DNA from: Salipiger abyssi
GTDB taxonomy: Bacteria; Pseudomonadota; Alphaproteobacteria; Rhodobacterales; Rhodobacteraceae
DNA: 64,000 nt
Direction: 5' to 3'
NCBI RefSeq assembly: GCF_001975705.1
Contig: NZ_CP015093.1
Coordinates: 3,914,501-3,978,500 of the forward strand
Shown here: piece by piece, positions 40,556 through 51,448 of the stretch
Numbering within the stretch: position 1 is the stretch's first letter
How the letters are laid out: every line of letters starts with the position of its first letter
Translations under genes and position numbers: made by a program
Notes under the pieces: generated by a model
What the model was told of the DNA's origin: nothing
What the model saw: only the letters and a program-made list of their open reading frames with translations
The model's database searches: none

Positions 40556-41739
40556 GACAGCACTCCGGTATCGCGGCCCGCCTGCGCGAAGGCGGCCAAG
40601 GCCTCGTCGAGATCGTCCCGGCTCAGTGCCGCGTTCATCTGGGTGCGGATGCGGGCGCGGCCCCTGGGCACCACCGGGAAGAAGAACCCCGAGACATAGA
40701 CGCCCAGCTCGTAGAGCCGCTGCGCCATGGCCTGCGCCTTGCGCGCGTCATAGAGCATGACCGGGACAATCGGGTGCTCGCCGTCGAGCAGATCGAACCC
40801 CGCCTCGGTGAGCCCCGCCCGCCAGTACCGCGCATTGTCAAAGAGCCTTGCCCGCAGATCGTCGCCCTGTTCGACCAGATCGAGCGCCGCGAGCCCCGCG
40901 GCCACCACCGCCGGCGGCAGCGCGTTGGAAAAGAGATAGGGCCGCGCGCGCTGGCGCAGCAGATCGACCACCGGCTGCGGCCCGGCGATATAGCCGCCAA
41001 GCGCGCCGCCGAGCGCCTTGCCCAGCGTGCCGGTGAGAATATCCGCGAGGACGCCGAAATGCGCCGGCGTGCCCTGCCCCTTCGGCCCCATGAAACCGGT
41101 GGCGTGGCAATCGTCCACCATCACCAGCGCATCGTAGCGGTCGGCCAGCGCGCGGATCTCGGGCAGCTTCGCGAGATAGCCGTCCATCGAGAACACCCCG
41201 TCCGTGGCGATCATGATATGCCGCGCGCCATCGGCGCGGGCGGCTTGCAGCTGCGCCTCCAGATCCGCCATGTCGGAATTGGCGTAGCGGTAGCGCTTTG
41301 CCTTGCAGAGCCGGATACCGTCGATGATCGAGGCATGGTTGAGCGCATCCGAGATCACCGCATCCTCGGGCCCCAGCAGCGGCTCGAACAGCGCACCATT
41401 GGCGTCGAAACAGGCGGCGAACAGGATACTGTCCTCGGTGCCGAGAAACGCCGCCAGCCGCTGCTCCAACGCGCGGTGCAGATCCTGCGTGCCGCAGATG
41501 AAGCGCACCGAGGCCATGCCATAGCCGTGATCCGCCATCGCCTGCGTCGCCGCCGCGATCAGCGCCGGGTGATCGGCGAGCCCGAGGTAATTGTTGGCGC
41601 AGAGATTGATGAGGTCGCGCCCGGCCACCGCGACCCGGGCGCCCTGCGGCGAGGTGATCTCGCGCTCGGATTTCATCATCCCCTCGGCCTCGATCCGGCC
41701 AAGCGTCTCGCGCAGATGGGTCAGGAAAGCATCGGACAT
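40552..41739 (-). CDS. kbl: Glycine C-acetyltransferase (2-amino-3-ketobutyrate CoA ligase)
   Basis: 395 residues. PLP enzyme that splits 2-amino-3-oxobutyrate with CoA into glycine and acetyl-CoA. Signature: [47 protein letters not shown]-Lys in [17 protein letters not shown] (near 243). AGGAGTCGCCCC precedes the ATG. Forms the threonine-degradation pair with tdh. An XRE-cupin regulator gene lies 91 bases upstream. Confidence 0.95.
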   Translation of the reverse strand: MSDAFLTHLRETLGRIEAEGMMKSEREITSPQGARVAVAGRDLINLCANNYLGLADHPALIAAATQAMADHGYGMASVRFICGTQDLHRALEQRLAAFLGTEDSILFAACFDANGALFEPLLGPEDAVISDALNHASIIDGIRLCKAKRYRYANSDMADLEAQLQAARADGARHIMIATDGVFSMDGYLAKLPEIRALADRYDALVMVDDCHATGFMGPKGQGTPAHFGVLADILTGTLGKALGGALGGYIAGPQPVVDLLRQRARPYLFSNALPPAVVAAGLAALDLVEQGDDLRARLFDNARYWRAGLTEAGFDLLDGEHPIVPVMLYDARKAQAMAQRLYELGVYVSGFFFPVVPRGRARIRTQMNAALSRDDLDEALAAFAQAGRDTGVLS

Positions 41740-41772
41740 GGGGCGACTCCTTTTGTGTGGATCGCCCCTTTG

Positions 41773-41831
41773 TCCGCAATTACGGATTTTCGGTCAATAT
41801 AAAAGATACGTTATCGCGGAAATATGTCCGC
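41773..41831. promoter_or_regulatory. Two related inverted repeats in the kbl-tdh promoter
   Basis: TCCG-CAATTA-CGGA at 41773-41786 and GCGGA-AATATG-TCCGC at 41816-41831 both use the TCCG/CGGA half-site with a 6-base spacer, in the 91-base AT-rich gap before kbl. The second overlaps the regulator's stop codon. Candidate operators for that regulator. Confidence 0.45.
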
Positions 41832-42400
41832 TATGGCGTCTCAACGATCAGAAAGCAGCGCGCGCCCTCTCCGGCATCGCGGATCGCATGCGCCAGATCG
41901 GCGGCATAGCGGGCGGTGTCGCCGGGGCGCAGCAGCTCTTCGGTCTCACCCGAGCGCACGGCGAGCGCGCCCTCCAGCACCGTGAGATGTTCGCGCGCGC
42001 CGGGTCCGTGCGCCTCGCTTTCCAGCGCGCCATCGGGCTCGAAGCGGATATCGTAGACCTCGTATTGCCCGACCTTCTCGGGCTCCGACAGGATGGTGAT
42101 ATGGCAGCCGCGCCCATGGCCGGTGATCGTCGGCGCCTGATCGGCGCGGATCACCTCGATGGCGCGGCGCGGGGCGTCGAGCGCCAGCAGCCCGGCGAAA
42201 TCCACCTGAAGCGCGCGGGTGAGGTTCCACAGCGTCGCCACCGTGGGGTTCGACTCGCCGCGCTCGATCTGGCTGACCATGGAGCGGCTGACGCCGGAGA
42301 GCTTTGCCACCGCGTCGAGCGACAGCCCCTGCGCCTGCCGCGCCTCCTTGAGCCTGCCGGGAATGCGGCCGAGCACCGCCTCTGCATCTTGATCCGTCAT
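41831..42400 (-). CDS. XRE-family regulator with C-terminal cupin domain
   Basis: 189 residues from MTDQDAEAVLGRIPGRLKEARQAQG; the frame extends to 42559 without a family-like N-terminus. Helix-turn-helix near 14-65 (LSLDAVAKLSGVSRSMVSQIERGESNPTVATLWNLTRAL), then a cupin domain (110-185: EAHGPGAREHLTVLEGALAVRSGE, PGDTARYAADLAHAI). Such HTH-cupin proteins sense small metabolites. Its position directly upstream of kbl-tdh suggests control of threonine breakdown. Confidence 0.88.
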   Translation of the reverse strand: MTDQDAEAVLGRIPGRLKEARQAQGLSLDAVAKLSGVSRSMVSQIERGESNPTVATLWNLTRALQVDFAGLLALDAPRRAIEVIRADQAPTITGHGRGCHITILSEPEKVGQYEVYDIRFEPDGALESEAHGPGAREHLTVLEGALAVRSGETEELLRPGDTARYAADLAHAIRDAGEGARCFLIVETP

Positions 42401-42495
42401 AACGGAGAGATTGCGCAAAGACGCGGCGGCGTCAACGGGGTCTGGCGCAGCCGGGCGGTTTGCACGGGCGGATATTCCCGCAGGCGCAACGGGAG

Positions 42496-42515
42496 CCGGA
42501 CCCGGTCGGGTCCGG
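42496..42515. repeat. 20-bp inverted repeat between rnj and the XRE gene
   Basis: CCGGACCCG (42496-42504), GT, CGGGTCCGG (42507-42515): perfect 9-bp arms, 111 bases past the rnj stop. No T run, so more likely an mRNA-end hairpin or protein site than a plain terminator. Confidence 0.35.
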
Positions 42516-42529
42516 CCAAAGGCACGCCT

Positions 42530-42567
42530 CCGGCATGACGCTTGACATGCCCCCGGCATGACGCTTG
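42530..42567. repeat. 15-bp direct repeat, 23-base period
   Basis: CCGGCATGACGCTTG occurs at 42530-42544 and again at 42553-42567. No coding function seen; located in the 225-base gap between rnj and the XRE-cupin gene. Confidence 0.5.
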
Positions 42568-42625
42568 GCCCGGCGGCGCTATGCGCCTTATTCTGGGCCA
42601 GAGGTGCCGAGATCAGACGACCGGC

Positions 42626-44293
42626 TTAACTCAGGCGGCTGACCACCACGGTGACCTCGGGCTTCTTGCCGATCTCGTTCTGCGCGGTGTTGCGCACGAT
42701 GCGGCGCATGCCTTCCTCGATCTTGTCGTCATCGGTCAGCGTCTTGTCACCGGCGCGACCGAGGAACTGCGACAGATCCTCCTCCAGCACCTCGACCAGC
42801 GGCGCGTGGCTGCGCCCGGTCTCCGGCAGACCCTTGAGCTCGCACCACGGCTCGCCCAGCGGCTCATCATCCTCGTCGAGGATCACCGTCACCACCACAT
42901 GGCCATTAAGCGCCATGCGGATACGGTCGCGCACGATGCCGTCCATGGCGCCGATCTGCACCGAGCCGTCGAGATAGGTGCGCCCGGCGTCGATCCACTG
43001 CGCCACCGTGGGCTCGTTGCCGGAAAGGTCGATCATCATGCCATTGACCGCCAGCACGCCCGCGCGGCCCTTCGATTTGGCAAGCTTCACATGCTCGCGC
43101 AGATGCCGGTGCTCGCCATGCATGGGCACCACGATCTGCGGTTGCACGATCTCGTGCAGACGCGCCAGATCCGGCCCGTTGGCATGGCCCGAAACGTGGT
43201 ATTTGCCCGAGCTGTCATCGACCACGTCGACCCCGCGCTCGGAGAAGTTGTTAATGATGCGGATCACGTCCTTTTCGTTGCCCGGGATGGTCTTGGAGGA
43301 GAACAGGAACAGATCGCCCTCCTTCAGCTCCATACCGTTATACTTGCCGCGCGAGAGCTGCGCGCTGGCCGCCCGGCGCTCGCCCTGGCTGCCGGTGACG
43401 ATCAGCATCAGGTTTTCGCGCGGGATCGCGGCGGCATCCTCGGTGCTGACCACGCGCGGGAAATCGGTCAGCACGCCGGTCTCGATCGCCGCCTCGATCA
43501 TCCGCCGCATCGCCCGGCCCAAAAGGCAGATCGAGCGCCCCGCCTTGGAGCCCGCATCGGCCAGCGTCTTCACCCGCGCCACGTTGGAGGCAAAGGTCGT
43601 CGCCACCACGAGCTGCGGCGCGCTGGCCACCAGTTTCTCGATCTCCGGTCCGACCTCGACCTCCGAGCGCCCCGGGTTGGGCGAGAACACATTGGTGGAA
43701 TCGCAGATCAGCGCCCGCACGCCGGGCGCCGAAACCTCGGCCCAGAGGTCCGGGTCGAAGGCCTCGCCCACCAGCGGCTGCGCGTCGAGCTTGAAATCGC
43801 CGGTATGGATCAGCCGGCCCTGCGGCGTGTCGATCACCAGCCCCGAGCTTTCGGGGATCGAATGCGAGATCGGCAGGAAGCCGACGGTGAAGGGGCCGGC
43901 CTTGATCGTCTCGGGCCATTTCGACGCGGTGCGCACGGTGTCCTCGGAATAGCCATACTCCGCCAGCTTGCCGCGCGCGATATTGGCGGTGAAGGCGCGG
44001 GCATAGATCGGCGCGCCCAGCCGTTCGAAGCAATGGCCCACCGCGCCCACATGGTCCTCATGCGCATGGGTGATGAACACCGCCTCGATGCGCGCGCGGT
44101 TCTCCACCAGCCAGGCGATATCGGCAAAGATGATGTCGACCCCCGGCGTGGTGTCCATATCCGGGAAGGCGACGCCCAGATCGACCACGATCAGCCGCTC
44201 CTCGCCGGGCTTGCCATAGCCGTAGACATAGCAGTTCATGCCGATCTCGCCGGCGCCGCCCAGGGGCAGATAGATGATCCGCTCGTTGCTCAT
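42626..44293 (-). CDS. rnj: Ribonuclease J
   Basis: 555 residues. Metallo-beta-lactamase/beta-CASP ribonuclease with 5-prime exo- and endo-activity, used in rRNA maturation and mRNA decay. Zinc motif THAHEDHVGAVGH near 74-86, beta-CASP region ICDSTNVFSPNPGRSE, VTGSQGERRAASAQLSRG, SSKTIPGNE, VSGHANGPDLARLHEIVQPQIVVPMHGEHRHL, and a C-terminal domain from about 450. Start overlaps the coaX stop (ATGA). Confidence 0.95.
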   Translation of the reverse strand: MSNERIIYLPLGGAGEIGMNCYVYGYGKPGEERLIVVDLGVAFPDMDTTPGVDIIFADIAWLVENRARIEAVFITHAHEDHVGAVGHCFERLGAPIYARAFTANIARGKLAEYGYSEDTVRTASKWPETIKAGPFTVGFLPISHSIPESSGLVIDTPQGRLIHTGDFKLDAQPLVGEAFDPDLWAEVSAPGVRALICDSTNVFSPNPGRSEVEVGPEIEKLVASAPQLVVATTFASNVARVKTLADAGSKAGRSICLLGRAMRRMIEAAIETGVLTDFPRVVSTEDAAAIPRENLMLIVTGSQGERRAASAQLSRGKYNGMELKEGDLFLFSSKTIPGNEKDVIRIINNFSERGVDVVDDSSGKYHVSGHANGPDLARLHEIVQPQIVVPMHGEHRHLREHVKLAKSKGRAGVLAVNGMMIDLSGNEPTVAQWIDAGRTYLDGSVQIGAMDGIVRDRIRMALNGHVVVTVILDEDDEPLGEPWCELKGLPETGRSHAPLVEVLEEDLSQFLGRAGDKTLTDDDKIEEGMRRIVRNTAQNEIGKKPEVTVVVSRLS

Positions 44294-45069
44294 GATGTTT
44301 CCTGTCTTTTATTATAGTCATGTATGACTGTCAGACCGTGCATGGTCAGTTCATCGACCCATTCGTCGAACAGGTCCTCGGACTGCTGGAAGAGCGGCGC
44401 CAGCCCGCCTGTCGATATGACCTTCATCGGGCGGTCTCGCTCGCCCTTGATGCGGTCGCAAATTTCTCTCACGAGGCCGACATAGCCCCAGAACACGCCC
44501 GATTGCATACAGGCGACGGTGTTGGTGCCGACCACGCGCTGCGGCTTGGTGATGTCCACATGCGGCAGCGCGGCGGCGGCCTGGTGCAGCGCCTCCAGGC
44601 TGAGGTTCACCCCCGGCGCGATCACGCCGCCCACATAGGCACCGTCGCTCGCCACCACGTCGAAGGTGGTGGCGGTGCCGAAATCCACCACGATCAGGTC
44701 GCCGCCATAAAGATCGTAGCCGGCCACAGTATTGACCAGCCGGTCCGGCCCCACCGCCGTGCCCGCATCGACCCGCACCGCCACCGGCAGCCGGCAATCG
44801 GGCTTGCCCACAACATAGGGCCGCGTGTTGAAATAGCGATCCGCCAGAACCCGCAGGTTGAACACCACGCGCGGCACCGTCGAGGAGATGATCATCTCGG
44901 TGATATCGGCCTCGATCCGGTGGATGTTCAGCAGCGTCGAAAGCCAGACGTAATACTGATCGGCGGTGCGCTGATGCTCCGTCGAGGTGCGCCAGGTGGC
45001 AAGGAACTTCGTGCCGTCCCAGATCGAAAAGACGGTGTTGGTGTTGCCGCAATCAATGGCCAGAAGCAT
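44290..45069 (-). CDS. coaX: Type III pantothenate kinase
   Basis: 259 residues from MLLAIDCGNTNTVFSIWDG (GAGGAGGGGG upstream). First step of CoA synthesis, a type III kinase with no CoA feedback. ASKHA-fold motifs: DCGNTNT (phosphate 1), GPDRLVNTVAGYDLYGG, VVDFGTATTFDVV (phosphate 2), GGVIAPGVNLSLEAL, ISTGGLAPL. Nine upstream codons of the frame are unlikely. Part of birA-coaX-rnj, an order common in Rhodobacterales. Confidence 0.95.
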   Translation of the reverse strand: MLLAIDCGNTNTVFSIWDGTKFLATWRTSTEHQRTADQYYVWLSTLLNIHRIEADITEMIISSTVPRVVFNLRVLADRYFNTRPYVVGKPDCRLPVAVRVDAGTAVGPDRLVNTVAGYDLYGGDLIVVDFGTATTFDVVASDGAYVGGVIAPGVNLSLEALHQAAAALPHVDITKPQRVVGTNTVACMQSGVFWGYVGLVREICDRIKGERDRPMKVISTGGLAPLFQQSEDLFDEWVDELTMHGLTVIHDYNKRQETS

Positions 45070-45082
45070 GGCCGCCCCCTCC

Positions 45083-45829
45083 TCAGAAGAACACATCCGC
45101 CGCGGCGATGGCCTGCCGGCCCGCCCGCGTCGCCAGGATCAGGTTGCCCGCCTCGTCCACGGTCTCGAAGCGGCCCACGGTCTCGGTCGTGCCGGTGCGC
45201 GCGGTGATCACCTCGCCCAGCCGCGCCGCCCGGGCCAGCCAGGCCTCGCGCAGCGGCGCGAACCCGTAGGTGACAAAGCGCGCCTCATGTTCCGCATAGG
45301 CACCGGCGAGCAGGTCGAGAAACGCCTCCGGCGCCACCGACACCCCCGTCTCCGAGAGCAGCGAGACCGGCGGCACCGCGCCCGGCTCGACCTCGCCCGC
45401 GCCCGGCGCCACCGCCAGGTTCACGCCGAAGCCGATGGCCAGATGCGCCACGCCGCGACGCGGGCCGAGGCTCTCCAGGAGGATCCCCGCCACCTTGCCG
45501 CCGTTCAGCAACACGTCATTGGGCCATTTCAGCGCCAGCCCCTCGATGCGGCCCGTGGCGAGCGCAAAGGCATCGTAAAGCGCCAGCGCCGAGACGAAGC
45601 TGCGCAGCGCCACCACCTGCGGCGCCTCGCGCGGCATCAGCAGCAGCGTGGCCGAGAAATTCCCCTGCGGATTGGCCCAGGCCCGCCCGCGCCGTCCGCG
45701 CCCGGCGGTCTGGCGCAGCGCGCAGATCCATTCCGGCCCGGGCAGCGATCCGGCCAGCCGCGCAGCCTCGGCATTGGTGCTGTCCACCTCCGCCAGCACC
45801 CGCCGCCCGTATCCCGCAGGCCAGCTCAT
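45083..45829 (-). CDS. birA: Biotin--[acetyl-CoA-carboxylase] ligase, no DNA-binding domain
   Basis: 248 residues from MSWPAGYGRRVLAEVDSTN. Makes biotinyl-AMP and attaches biotin to BCCP. Visible: LAEVDSTNAEAARL, the adenylate loop TAGRGRRGRAWANPQGN, KWPNDVLLNGGKVAGILLE and a small C-terminal beta domain. The N-terminal helix-turn-helix of E. coli BirA is absent, so it does not act as a repressor. A terminator separates it from nuoN. Confidence 0.93.
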   Translation of the reverse strand: MSWPAGYGRRVLAEVDSTNAEAARLAGSLPGPEWICALRQTAGRGRRGRAWANPQGNFSATLLLMPREAPQVVALRSFVSALALYDAFALATGRIEGLALKWPNDVLLNGGKVAGILLESLGPRRGVAHLAIGFGVNLAVAPGAGEVEPGAVPPVSLLSETGVSVAPEAFLDLLAGAYAEHEARFVTYGFAPLREAWLARAARLGEVITARTGTTETVGRFETVDEAGNLILATRAGRQAIAAADVFF

Positions 45830-45904
45830 CTCAGGCGACGCCCCATGGTTTCCATTGGCTGAAAATATCCCCGCCGGAGGCACGGGCGCCTCTGGCGCCC
45901 CTAC

Positions 45905-45932
45905 AAAAAAGGCGACGCGCCAGAGGCGCGTC
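45905..45932 (-). terminator. Intrinsic terminator between nuoN and birA
   Basis: On the minus strand: GACGCGCC, loop TCT, GGCGCGTC (45914-45932), then GCC and six T (45905-45910). Perfect 8-bp stem, 29 bases after the nuoN stop. It ends the nuo operon, so birA-coaX-rnj need their own promoter or read-through. Confidence 0.8.
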
Positions 45933-45960
45933 ACCACAGGACATCGCCCGAAACCGGGCG

Positions 45961-47403
45961 TCAGTTGACAAGCGTCGCCGCCGCAGCCGCCGCGGCGCCC
46001 TCGACCCCGAAGAGGTTCACCACGCCCACCACCATGATCGCGGCAGAGGCCATCAAAAAGCCCCAGAGCAGCGGCGAGCCGCCGGCATCCAGTGCGTCCT
46101 CGCGGTCCTCGCCGAAATACATGTAGTAGACGATGCGCAGGTAGTAGAACGCGCCGATCACCGAGGCGATCACACCGGCCACCGCCAGCCAGACGAGCCC
46201 GGCGCCATAGGCCGCCTGAAGCACGTAGAGCTTGCCGAAGAAACCGACCAGCGGCGGCACGCCGGCGAGCGAGAACAGCAGCACCAGCATCGCCAGCGCC
46301 CGGCCCGGCTCTTTCTTCGAATACATGCCGAGCGCGCGGATATCGGTCACCGGCTCACCCTCATGGGTCATCGACAGGATGAAGGCGAAGGTGCCCACGT
46401 TCATCGTCACGTAGATCGCCATATAGACCAGCATCGCCTGCACGCCGAACTCGGTGCCCGAGGCCAGCCCCATCAGCGCATAGCCCATATGGGTGATCGA
46501 GGAATAGGCCATCAGGCGCTTGATGTCGCGCTGGCCGATCGCCGCGACGGATCCGAGGAACATCGAGAGCAGCGACAAGAGCGCCACGACCTGGCTCCAA
46601 TCGGCGATGGCGCCGCCGAAGGCGTCAAACAGCAGCCGCGCGAACAGCCCCATGGCCGCCACTTTCGGCGCGGTGGCGAAGAAGGCGGTGACCGGGGTCG
46701 GCGAGCCTTCGTAGACGTCGGGCGTCCACATGTGGAACGGCACGGCGGAGACCTTGAAGGCCAGACCCGCCATCATCATGACGAGCCCGATCAGCACGCC
46801 GAGCGACAGATGCCCCTCGGTCGCCGCGGCGATGATGCCCGAGAACAGCGTGGTGCCGGCGAAACCGTAGGTCAGCGAGGCGCCGTAGAGCAGCAGGCCC
46901 GAGCTGAGCGCGCCCAGCACGAAGTATTTCAGGCCGGCTTCGGTGGAGCGCTCGCTGTCGCGGCGCAGCGAGGCGACCACGTAGAGCGCCAGAGATTGCA
47001 GCTCCAGCCCCATATAGAGCGACATCAGGTCGCCCGCCGAGACCATCATCATCATGCCGACGACCGCCAGCACCACCAGCACCGGGTATTCGAAGCGCAG
47101 GATCTTGTGGCGCGACATGTAGCCCTCGCCCATCAGCAGCACCGCCGCCGCCGAAACCAGGATCACCACCTTGGCGAAGCGCGAGAACGCATCGTCGATG
47201 AACATGCCCGAGAAGGCGGCGCGGTCGCCGCTGCCGGTGGTCCCGATCCAGATCGCCACGAGCAGGAAGAGCGCGGCGCTGGCCCAGACCAGAGCCGTGG
47301 CCATCTTGTCCTTGCCGGTATAGACCGCGCCGACCAGCGCCAGCATGGCCCAGACCGCCAGCACGATCTCCGGAAGGATGATGTTCAGATCAGCCGAGAT
47401 CAT
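45961..47403 (-). CDS. nuoN: NADH-quinone oxidoreductase subunit N
   Basis: 480 residues, 13-14 membrane helices; antiporter-like proton-pumping subunit of complex I. Conserved: [47 protein letters not shown] (key Glu and Lys), [48 protein letters not shown]. Last subunit gene of the operon, 11 bases after nuoM. Confidence 0.96.
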   Translation of the reverse strand: MISADLNIILPEIVLAVWAMLALVGAVYTGKDKMATALVWASAALFLLVAIWIGTTGSGDRAAFSGMFIDDAFSRFAKVVILVSAAAVLLMGEGYMSRHKILRFEYPVLVVLAVVGMMMMVSAGDLMSLYMGLELQSLALYVVASLRRDSERSTEAGLKYFVLGALSSGLLLYGASLTYGFAGTTLFSGIIAAATEGHLSLGVLIGLVMMMAGLAFKVSAVPFHMWTPDVYEGSPTPVTAFFATAPKVAAMGLFARLLFDAFGGAIADWSQVVALLSLLSMFLGSVAAIGQRDIKRLMAYSSITHMGYALMGLASGTEFGVQAMLVYMAIYVTMNVGTFAFILSMTHEGEPVTDIRALGMYSKKEPGRALAMLVLLFSLAGVPPLVGFFGKLYVLQAAYGAGLVWLAVAGVIASVIGAFYYLRIVYYMYFGEDREDALDAGGSPLLWGFLMASAAIMVVGVVNLFGVEGAAAAAAATLVN

Positions 47404-47414
47404 ATCCCGCCCCC

Positions 47415-48965
47415 TTAGTGGTTGGCTTCGGCCACAACCGGTCCGCCGAGATCGGCGGCCGCGATGGCCGTATCGTAATTGTCCACAAGCGCCTCGACCG
47501 AGGGCCCGATGATATCAAGCGCGGCGGAGGGGTAGACCCCCAGCCAGAGCGTCATCACCACCAGCGGCGCAAAGATCCATTTCTCGCGGGCGGTCATGTC
47601 CTGGATGGTCTTGAGGCTCTCCTTGATGAGATCGCCAAAGACCACCCGGCGGTAGAGCCAGAGCGCATAGGCCGCCGAGAAGATCACGCCGGAGGCCGCG
47701 ACCGCCGCCACCCAGGTGTTGACCTGGAAGATTCCCATCAGCGTCAGGAATTCGCCGATGAAGCCGGAGGTACCGGGCAGGCCGACATTGGCCATGGTGA
47801 AGAGCATGAAGATCAGCGCATAGGCCGGCATCCGGTTCACCAGGCCGCCATAGGCGTCGATCTCGCGGGTGTGCATGCGGTCGTAGATCACGCCGACGCA
47901 GAGGAAGAGCGCGCCCGAGACGAAGCCGTGGCTGATCATCTGGAAGATCGCGCCGTCGACGCCCTGCTGGTTGGCGGCAAAGATCCCCATGGTCACATAG
48001 CCCATGTGGGCGACGGACGAATAGGCGATGAGCTTCTTCATGTCTTCCTGCACCAGCGCCACCAGCGAGGTGTAGACGATGGCGATGGCCGACATCCAGA
48101 AGACCAGCGGCGCCATGACCTCGGAGCCCACCGGGAACATCGGCAGCGAGAAACGCAGGAAGCCGTAGCCGCCCATCTTCAGCAGGATCGCCGCCAGCAC
48201 GACAGAGCCCGCGGTGGGCGCCTGAACGTGTGCGTCGGGCAGCCAGGTATGCACCGGCCACATCGGCATCTTGACCGCGAAGCTGGCGAAGAAGGCCAGC
48301 CACAACATGGTCTGGAGGCCGCCGACGATATGGATGCCCAGCACCTCGAAATCGGCGAAGGCGAATTCATGCGCCAGCAGCGTCGGGATGTCGGTGGTGC
48401 CGGCATCGGCATACATCGCCACCATGGCCACCAGCATCAGCACCGAGCCGAGGAAGGTGTAGAGGAAGAACTTGAAGCTCGCATAGATGCGGTTCTTGCC
48501 GCCCCAGATGCCGATGATCAGGAACATCGGGATCAGGCCCGCCTCGAAGAACAGGTAGAACAGCACCAGATCCAGCGCCATGAACACGCCGAGCATCAGC
48601 GTTTCCAGCAGCAGGAAGGCGATCATGTATTCCTTGACGCGGGTCTTTACGTCCCAGCTGGCCAGGATGGTCAGCGGCATCATGAAGGTGGTGAGCATCA
48701 CGAAGAGCACCGAGATGCCGTCGACGCCCATCTTGTAGTTCATCCCCATGATCCAGCGTCCCTCTTCGACCATCTGGAAGCCGGTATCCGAGGTGTCGAA
48801 CTGGAACAGGATGAAGAGCGAGATCACGAAGGTCGCCGAGGTGGCGATCATCGCCAGCCATTTGGCGTTCCGGTCCGCCGCGGCGTCTCCGCCGCGCAGG
48901 AACAGCGCGAGGATCAGCGCCGCGAGCGCGGGCAGGAAGGTGACGATGGACAGCAGGTTATCCAT
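47415..48965 (-). CDS. nuoM: NADH-quinone oxidoreductase subunit M
   Basis: 516 residues, 14 membrane helices; proton-pumping antiporter-like subunit. Key Glu of helix 5 in [66 protein letters not shown] with the pump Lys; [18 protein letters not shown]. Its start shares one base with the nuoL stop (TAATG). Confidence 0.96.
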   Translation of the reverse strand: MDNLLSIVTFLPALAALILALFLRGGDAAADRNAKWLAMIATSATFVISLFILFQFDTSDTGFQMVEEGRWIMGMNYKMGVDGISVLFVMLTTFMMPLTILASWDVKTRVKEYMIAFLLLETLMLGVFMALDLVLFYLFFEAGLIPMFLIIGIWGGKNRIYASFKFFLYTFLGSVLMLVAMVAMYADAGTTDIPTLLAHEFAFADFEVLGIHIVGGLQTMLWLAFFASFAVKMPMWPVHTWLPDAHVQAPTAGSVVLAAILLKMGGYGFLRFSLPMFPVGSEVMAPLVFWMSAIAIVYTSLVALVQEDMKKLIAYSSVAHMGYVTMGIFAANQQGVDGAIFQMISHGFVSGALFLCVGVIYDRMHTREIDAYGGLVNRMPAYALIFMLFTMANVGLPGTSGFIGEFLTLMGIFQVNTWVAAVAASGVIFSAAYALWLYRRVVFGDLIKESLKTIQDMTAREKWIFAPLVVMTLWLGVYPSAALDIIGPSVEALVDNYDTAIAAADLGGPVVAEANH

Positions 48966-51136
48966 TAGTGGGCCCCTCCGAGGATCGACATCCAGGTCAC
49001 CAGGATCGCGATCCCGATCACCATGGCGAAGGCGTAGGTGAAGATGTAGCCGGACTGTGCGCGTCCCGCGAGTTTGGTGAAGAAGGGGATGATCCCCATG
49101 GCGACACCGTTGATGGTGCCGTCGATGACATTGCCGTCGCCGCGCTTCCAGAAGAAGCGGCCCACCGCCTTGGCGGGGCGCACGAAGAGGAAGTCATAGG
49201 CCTCGTCGAAATACCACTTGTTCAGCAGGAAGAGGTAGAGCGGACGCTGCTGCTCGGCGAGCTTGCGCGGCAGCACCGGGTTCACGATGTAGAACCAGTA
49301 TGCGACCACGAAGCCCAGCACCATGGCGATGAAGGGCGAGAGTTTCACCCAGACCGGGGCGTGGTGCGCCTCGTCCATGACCTCGTTGTCGGGGGCCATG
49401 TAGATCGCGCCGTAGTCGAGCCCGGTCGCGGCATGGGCCTCGGCAGCCTCGGCGGCGGGCTCAGCGCCCTCCTCCGTGTCGGCGGCGGCGGTCTCTTCCG
49501 TGGCGGTCTCCCCCGTGGCCGGCTCATCGGCCGCTTGCGCAGCCTCTTCGCCATGGCCGGCGGCGGCGGTCTCGGTGCCGTGGCCCGCTTCGCTGGCCTC
49601 GGCGTGATGCGCGGGCATGCCGAAGAAGCTCAGCACCTTGTCGTGATCGCCGAAGAAGGCCTTGTAGAACACCATGCCGGAGAACACCGCGCCGATGGCC
49701 AGAACGCCCAGCGGGATCAGCATGACCTTCGGGCTTTCATGCGCGTGCTCATGGGTGTGCTTGTCGCCCCGTGCCTTGCCGTAGAAGGTCAGGAACATCA
49801 GCCGCCAGGAGTAGAAGGAGGTGAAGAGCGCCGCGATGACCAGCATCCAGAAGGCATAGCCGCCCTCGGTGCCCGCCCAGGAGCTTTCGATGATCGCATC
49901 CTTGGAGACGAAGCCGGCAAAGCCGACCCAGCCCGAGAGCGGAATACCCACCCCGGTGATCGCCAGCGTGCCGATCATCATCGCCCAGAAGGTGAAGGGC
50001 ACCTTTTTGCGCAGCGCGCCATAGTTCCGCATGTCCTGCTCGTGATGCATCGCATGGATGACCGAGCCGGCGCCGAGGAACAGCATCGCCTTGAAGAAGG
50101 CGTGGGTCAGCAGGTGGAACATCGCCGCCGAATAGACGCCGACACCGGCGGCCACGAACATGTAGCCGAGCTGCGACATGGTGGAATATGCGATGACGCG
50201 CTTGATGTCGGTCTGCACCAGACCGATGGTCGCCGCGACAAAGGCCGTGGTGGCACCGAGGAAGGTGATGAAGGCGGTGGCCTGCGGCGCGTATTCCATC
50301 AGCGGCGACATGCGGCAGACGAGGAACACGCCCGCCGTCACCATGGTGGCGGCGTGGATCAGCGCCGAAACGGGTGTCGGGCCTTCCATCGCGTCCGGCA
50401 GCCAGGTGTGCAGGAAGAGCTGCGCCGATTTCCCCATCGCGCCCACGAAGAGCAGGAAGGCGATCAGGTTGGCGGCGTTCCAGTCGGTCCAGAGGAAGGT
50501 GATCTGGGTCTCCGCGATGCGCGGGATCTCGTTGAAGATCTGGTCGAACTGGATGCTGTCGGTCAGGAAGAACAGCGCGAAGATCCCCAGCGCAAAGCCG
50601 AAATCGCCGACCCGGTTGACCACGAAGGCCTTGATGGCGGCGGCGTTGGCCGAGGGTTTCTTGTAGTAGAAGCCGATCAGCAGGTAGGAGGCGAGACCCA
50701 CGCCCTCCCAGCCGAAGAACATCTGCACCAGGTTGTCGGAGGTCACCAGCGCCAGCATGGCGAAGGTGAAGAGCGACAGATAGGCGAAGAAGCGCGCCCT
50801 GTAAGGCGTGTGCTCGAACTGCGGGTCATGCGCCATGTAGCCGAAGCTGTAGAGGTGCACGAGCGCCGAGACGGTGGTCACCACGATCAGCATGATCGCG
50901 GTCAGCCGGTCGACGCGGATCGCCCATTCGGTGGAAAGCGTGCCGCTCTCGATGAAGCGGAAGAGCGAGACGGTATGCGCGTCGCCCAGCGTCAGGAACA
51001 CGATCCAGGACAGGATACAGGCGAGGAACAGCAGCCCGGTGGTGACCCACTGGGCCCCTTTCTCGCCGATGAACTTCCAGCCGAAGCCCCCGACAATGGC
51101 GCCCACGAGCGGGGCGAAGAGAATGATCGTCTCCAT
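48965..51136 (-). CDS. nuoL: NADH-quinone oxidoreductase subunit L, with low-complexity insert
   Basis: 723 residues, longer than the usual 610-670. Distal proton-pumping subunit with the long lateral helix. Conserved: [90 protein letters not shown]. Residues about 500-578 are an Ala/Glu/His-rich insert ([16 protein letters not shown]... to [10 protein letters not shown]), and [10 protein letters not shown] lies near 455. Core helices resume after it. Confidence 0.95.
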   Translation of the reverse strand: METIILFAPLVGAIVGGFGWKFIGEKGAQWVTTGLLFLACILSWIVFLTLGDAHTVSLFRFIESGTLSTEWAIRVDRLTAIMLIVVTTVSALVHLYSFGYMAHDPQFEHTPYRARFFAYLSLFTFAMLALVTSDNLVQMFFGWEGVGLASYLLIGFYYKKPSANAAAIKAFVVNRVGDFGFALGIFALFFLTDSIQFDQIFNEIPRIAETQITFLWTDWNAANLIAFLLFVGAMGKSAQLFLHTWLPDAMEGPTPVSALIHAATMVTAGVFLVCRMSPLMEYAPQATAFITFLGATTAFVAATIGLVQTDIKRVIAYSTMSQLGYMFVAAGVGVYSAAMFHLLTHAFFKAMLFLGAGSVIHAMHHEQDMRNYGALRKKVPFTFWAMMIGTLAITGVGIPLSGWVGFAGFVSKDAIIESSWAGTEGGYAFWMLVIAALFTSFYSWRLMFLTFYGKARGDKHTHEHAHESPKVMLIPLGVLAIGAVFSGMVFYKAFFGDHDKVLSFFGMPAHHAEASEAGHGTETAAAGHGEEAAQAADEPATGETATEETAAADTEEGAEPAAEAAEAHAATGLDYGAIYMAPDNEVMDEAHHAPVWVKLSPFIAMVLGFVVAYWFYIVNPVLPRKLAEQQRPLYLFLLNKWYFDEAYDFLFVRPAKAVGRFFWKRGDGNVIDGTINGVAMGIIPFFTKLAGRAQSGYIFTYAFAMVIGIAILVTWMSILGGAH

Positions 51137-51142
51137 GTCGGA

Positions 51143-51448
51143 TCAGCCTTTCATCACGTTGACGTCTTCCACGGCGATGGAGCCGCGGTTGCGGAAGAAG
51201 CAGACGAGGATCGCGAGGCCGATGGCGGCCTCGGCGGCGGCCACGGTCAGGACGAAGAGCGTGAAGACCTGGCCCGCGAGATCCCCCAGATAGGAGGAGA
51301 AGGCCACGAAATTGATGTTCACCGAAAGCAGGATGAGCTCGATGCTCATCAGCAGGATGATCACGTTCTTCCGGTTCAGGAAGATCCCGAAAATGCCGGT
51401 GACGAACAGCACCGCCGCCACTGTCAGGTAATGTTCAAGTCCGATCAT
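51143..51448 (-). CDS. nuoK: NADH-quinone oxidoreductase subunit K
   Basis: 101 residues from [16 protein letters not shown], three membrane helices with the conserved Glu pair ([32 protein letters not shown]). The ATG at 51446-51448 overlaps the stop of a 33-residue frame upstream. Confidence 0.95.
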   Translation of the reverse strand: MIGLEHYLTVAAVLFVTGIFGIFLNRKNVIILLMSIELILLSVNINFVAFSSYLGDLAGQVFTLFVLTVAAAEAAIGLAILVCFFRNRGSIAVEDVNVMKG

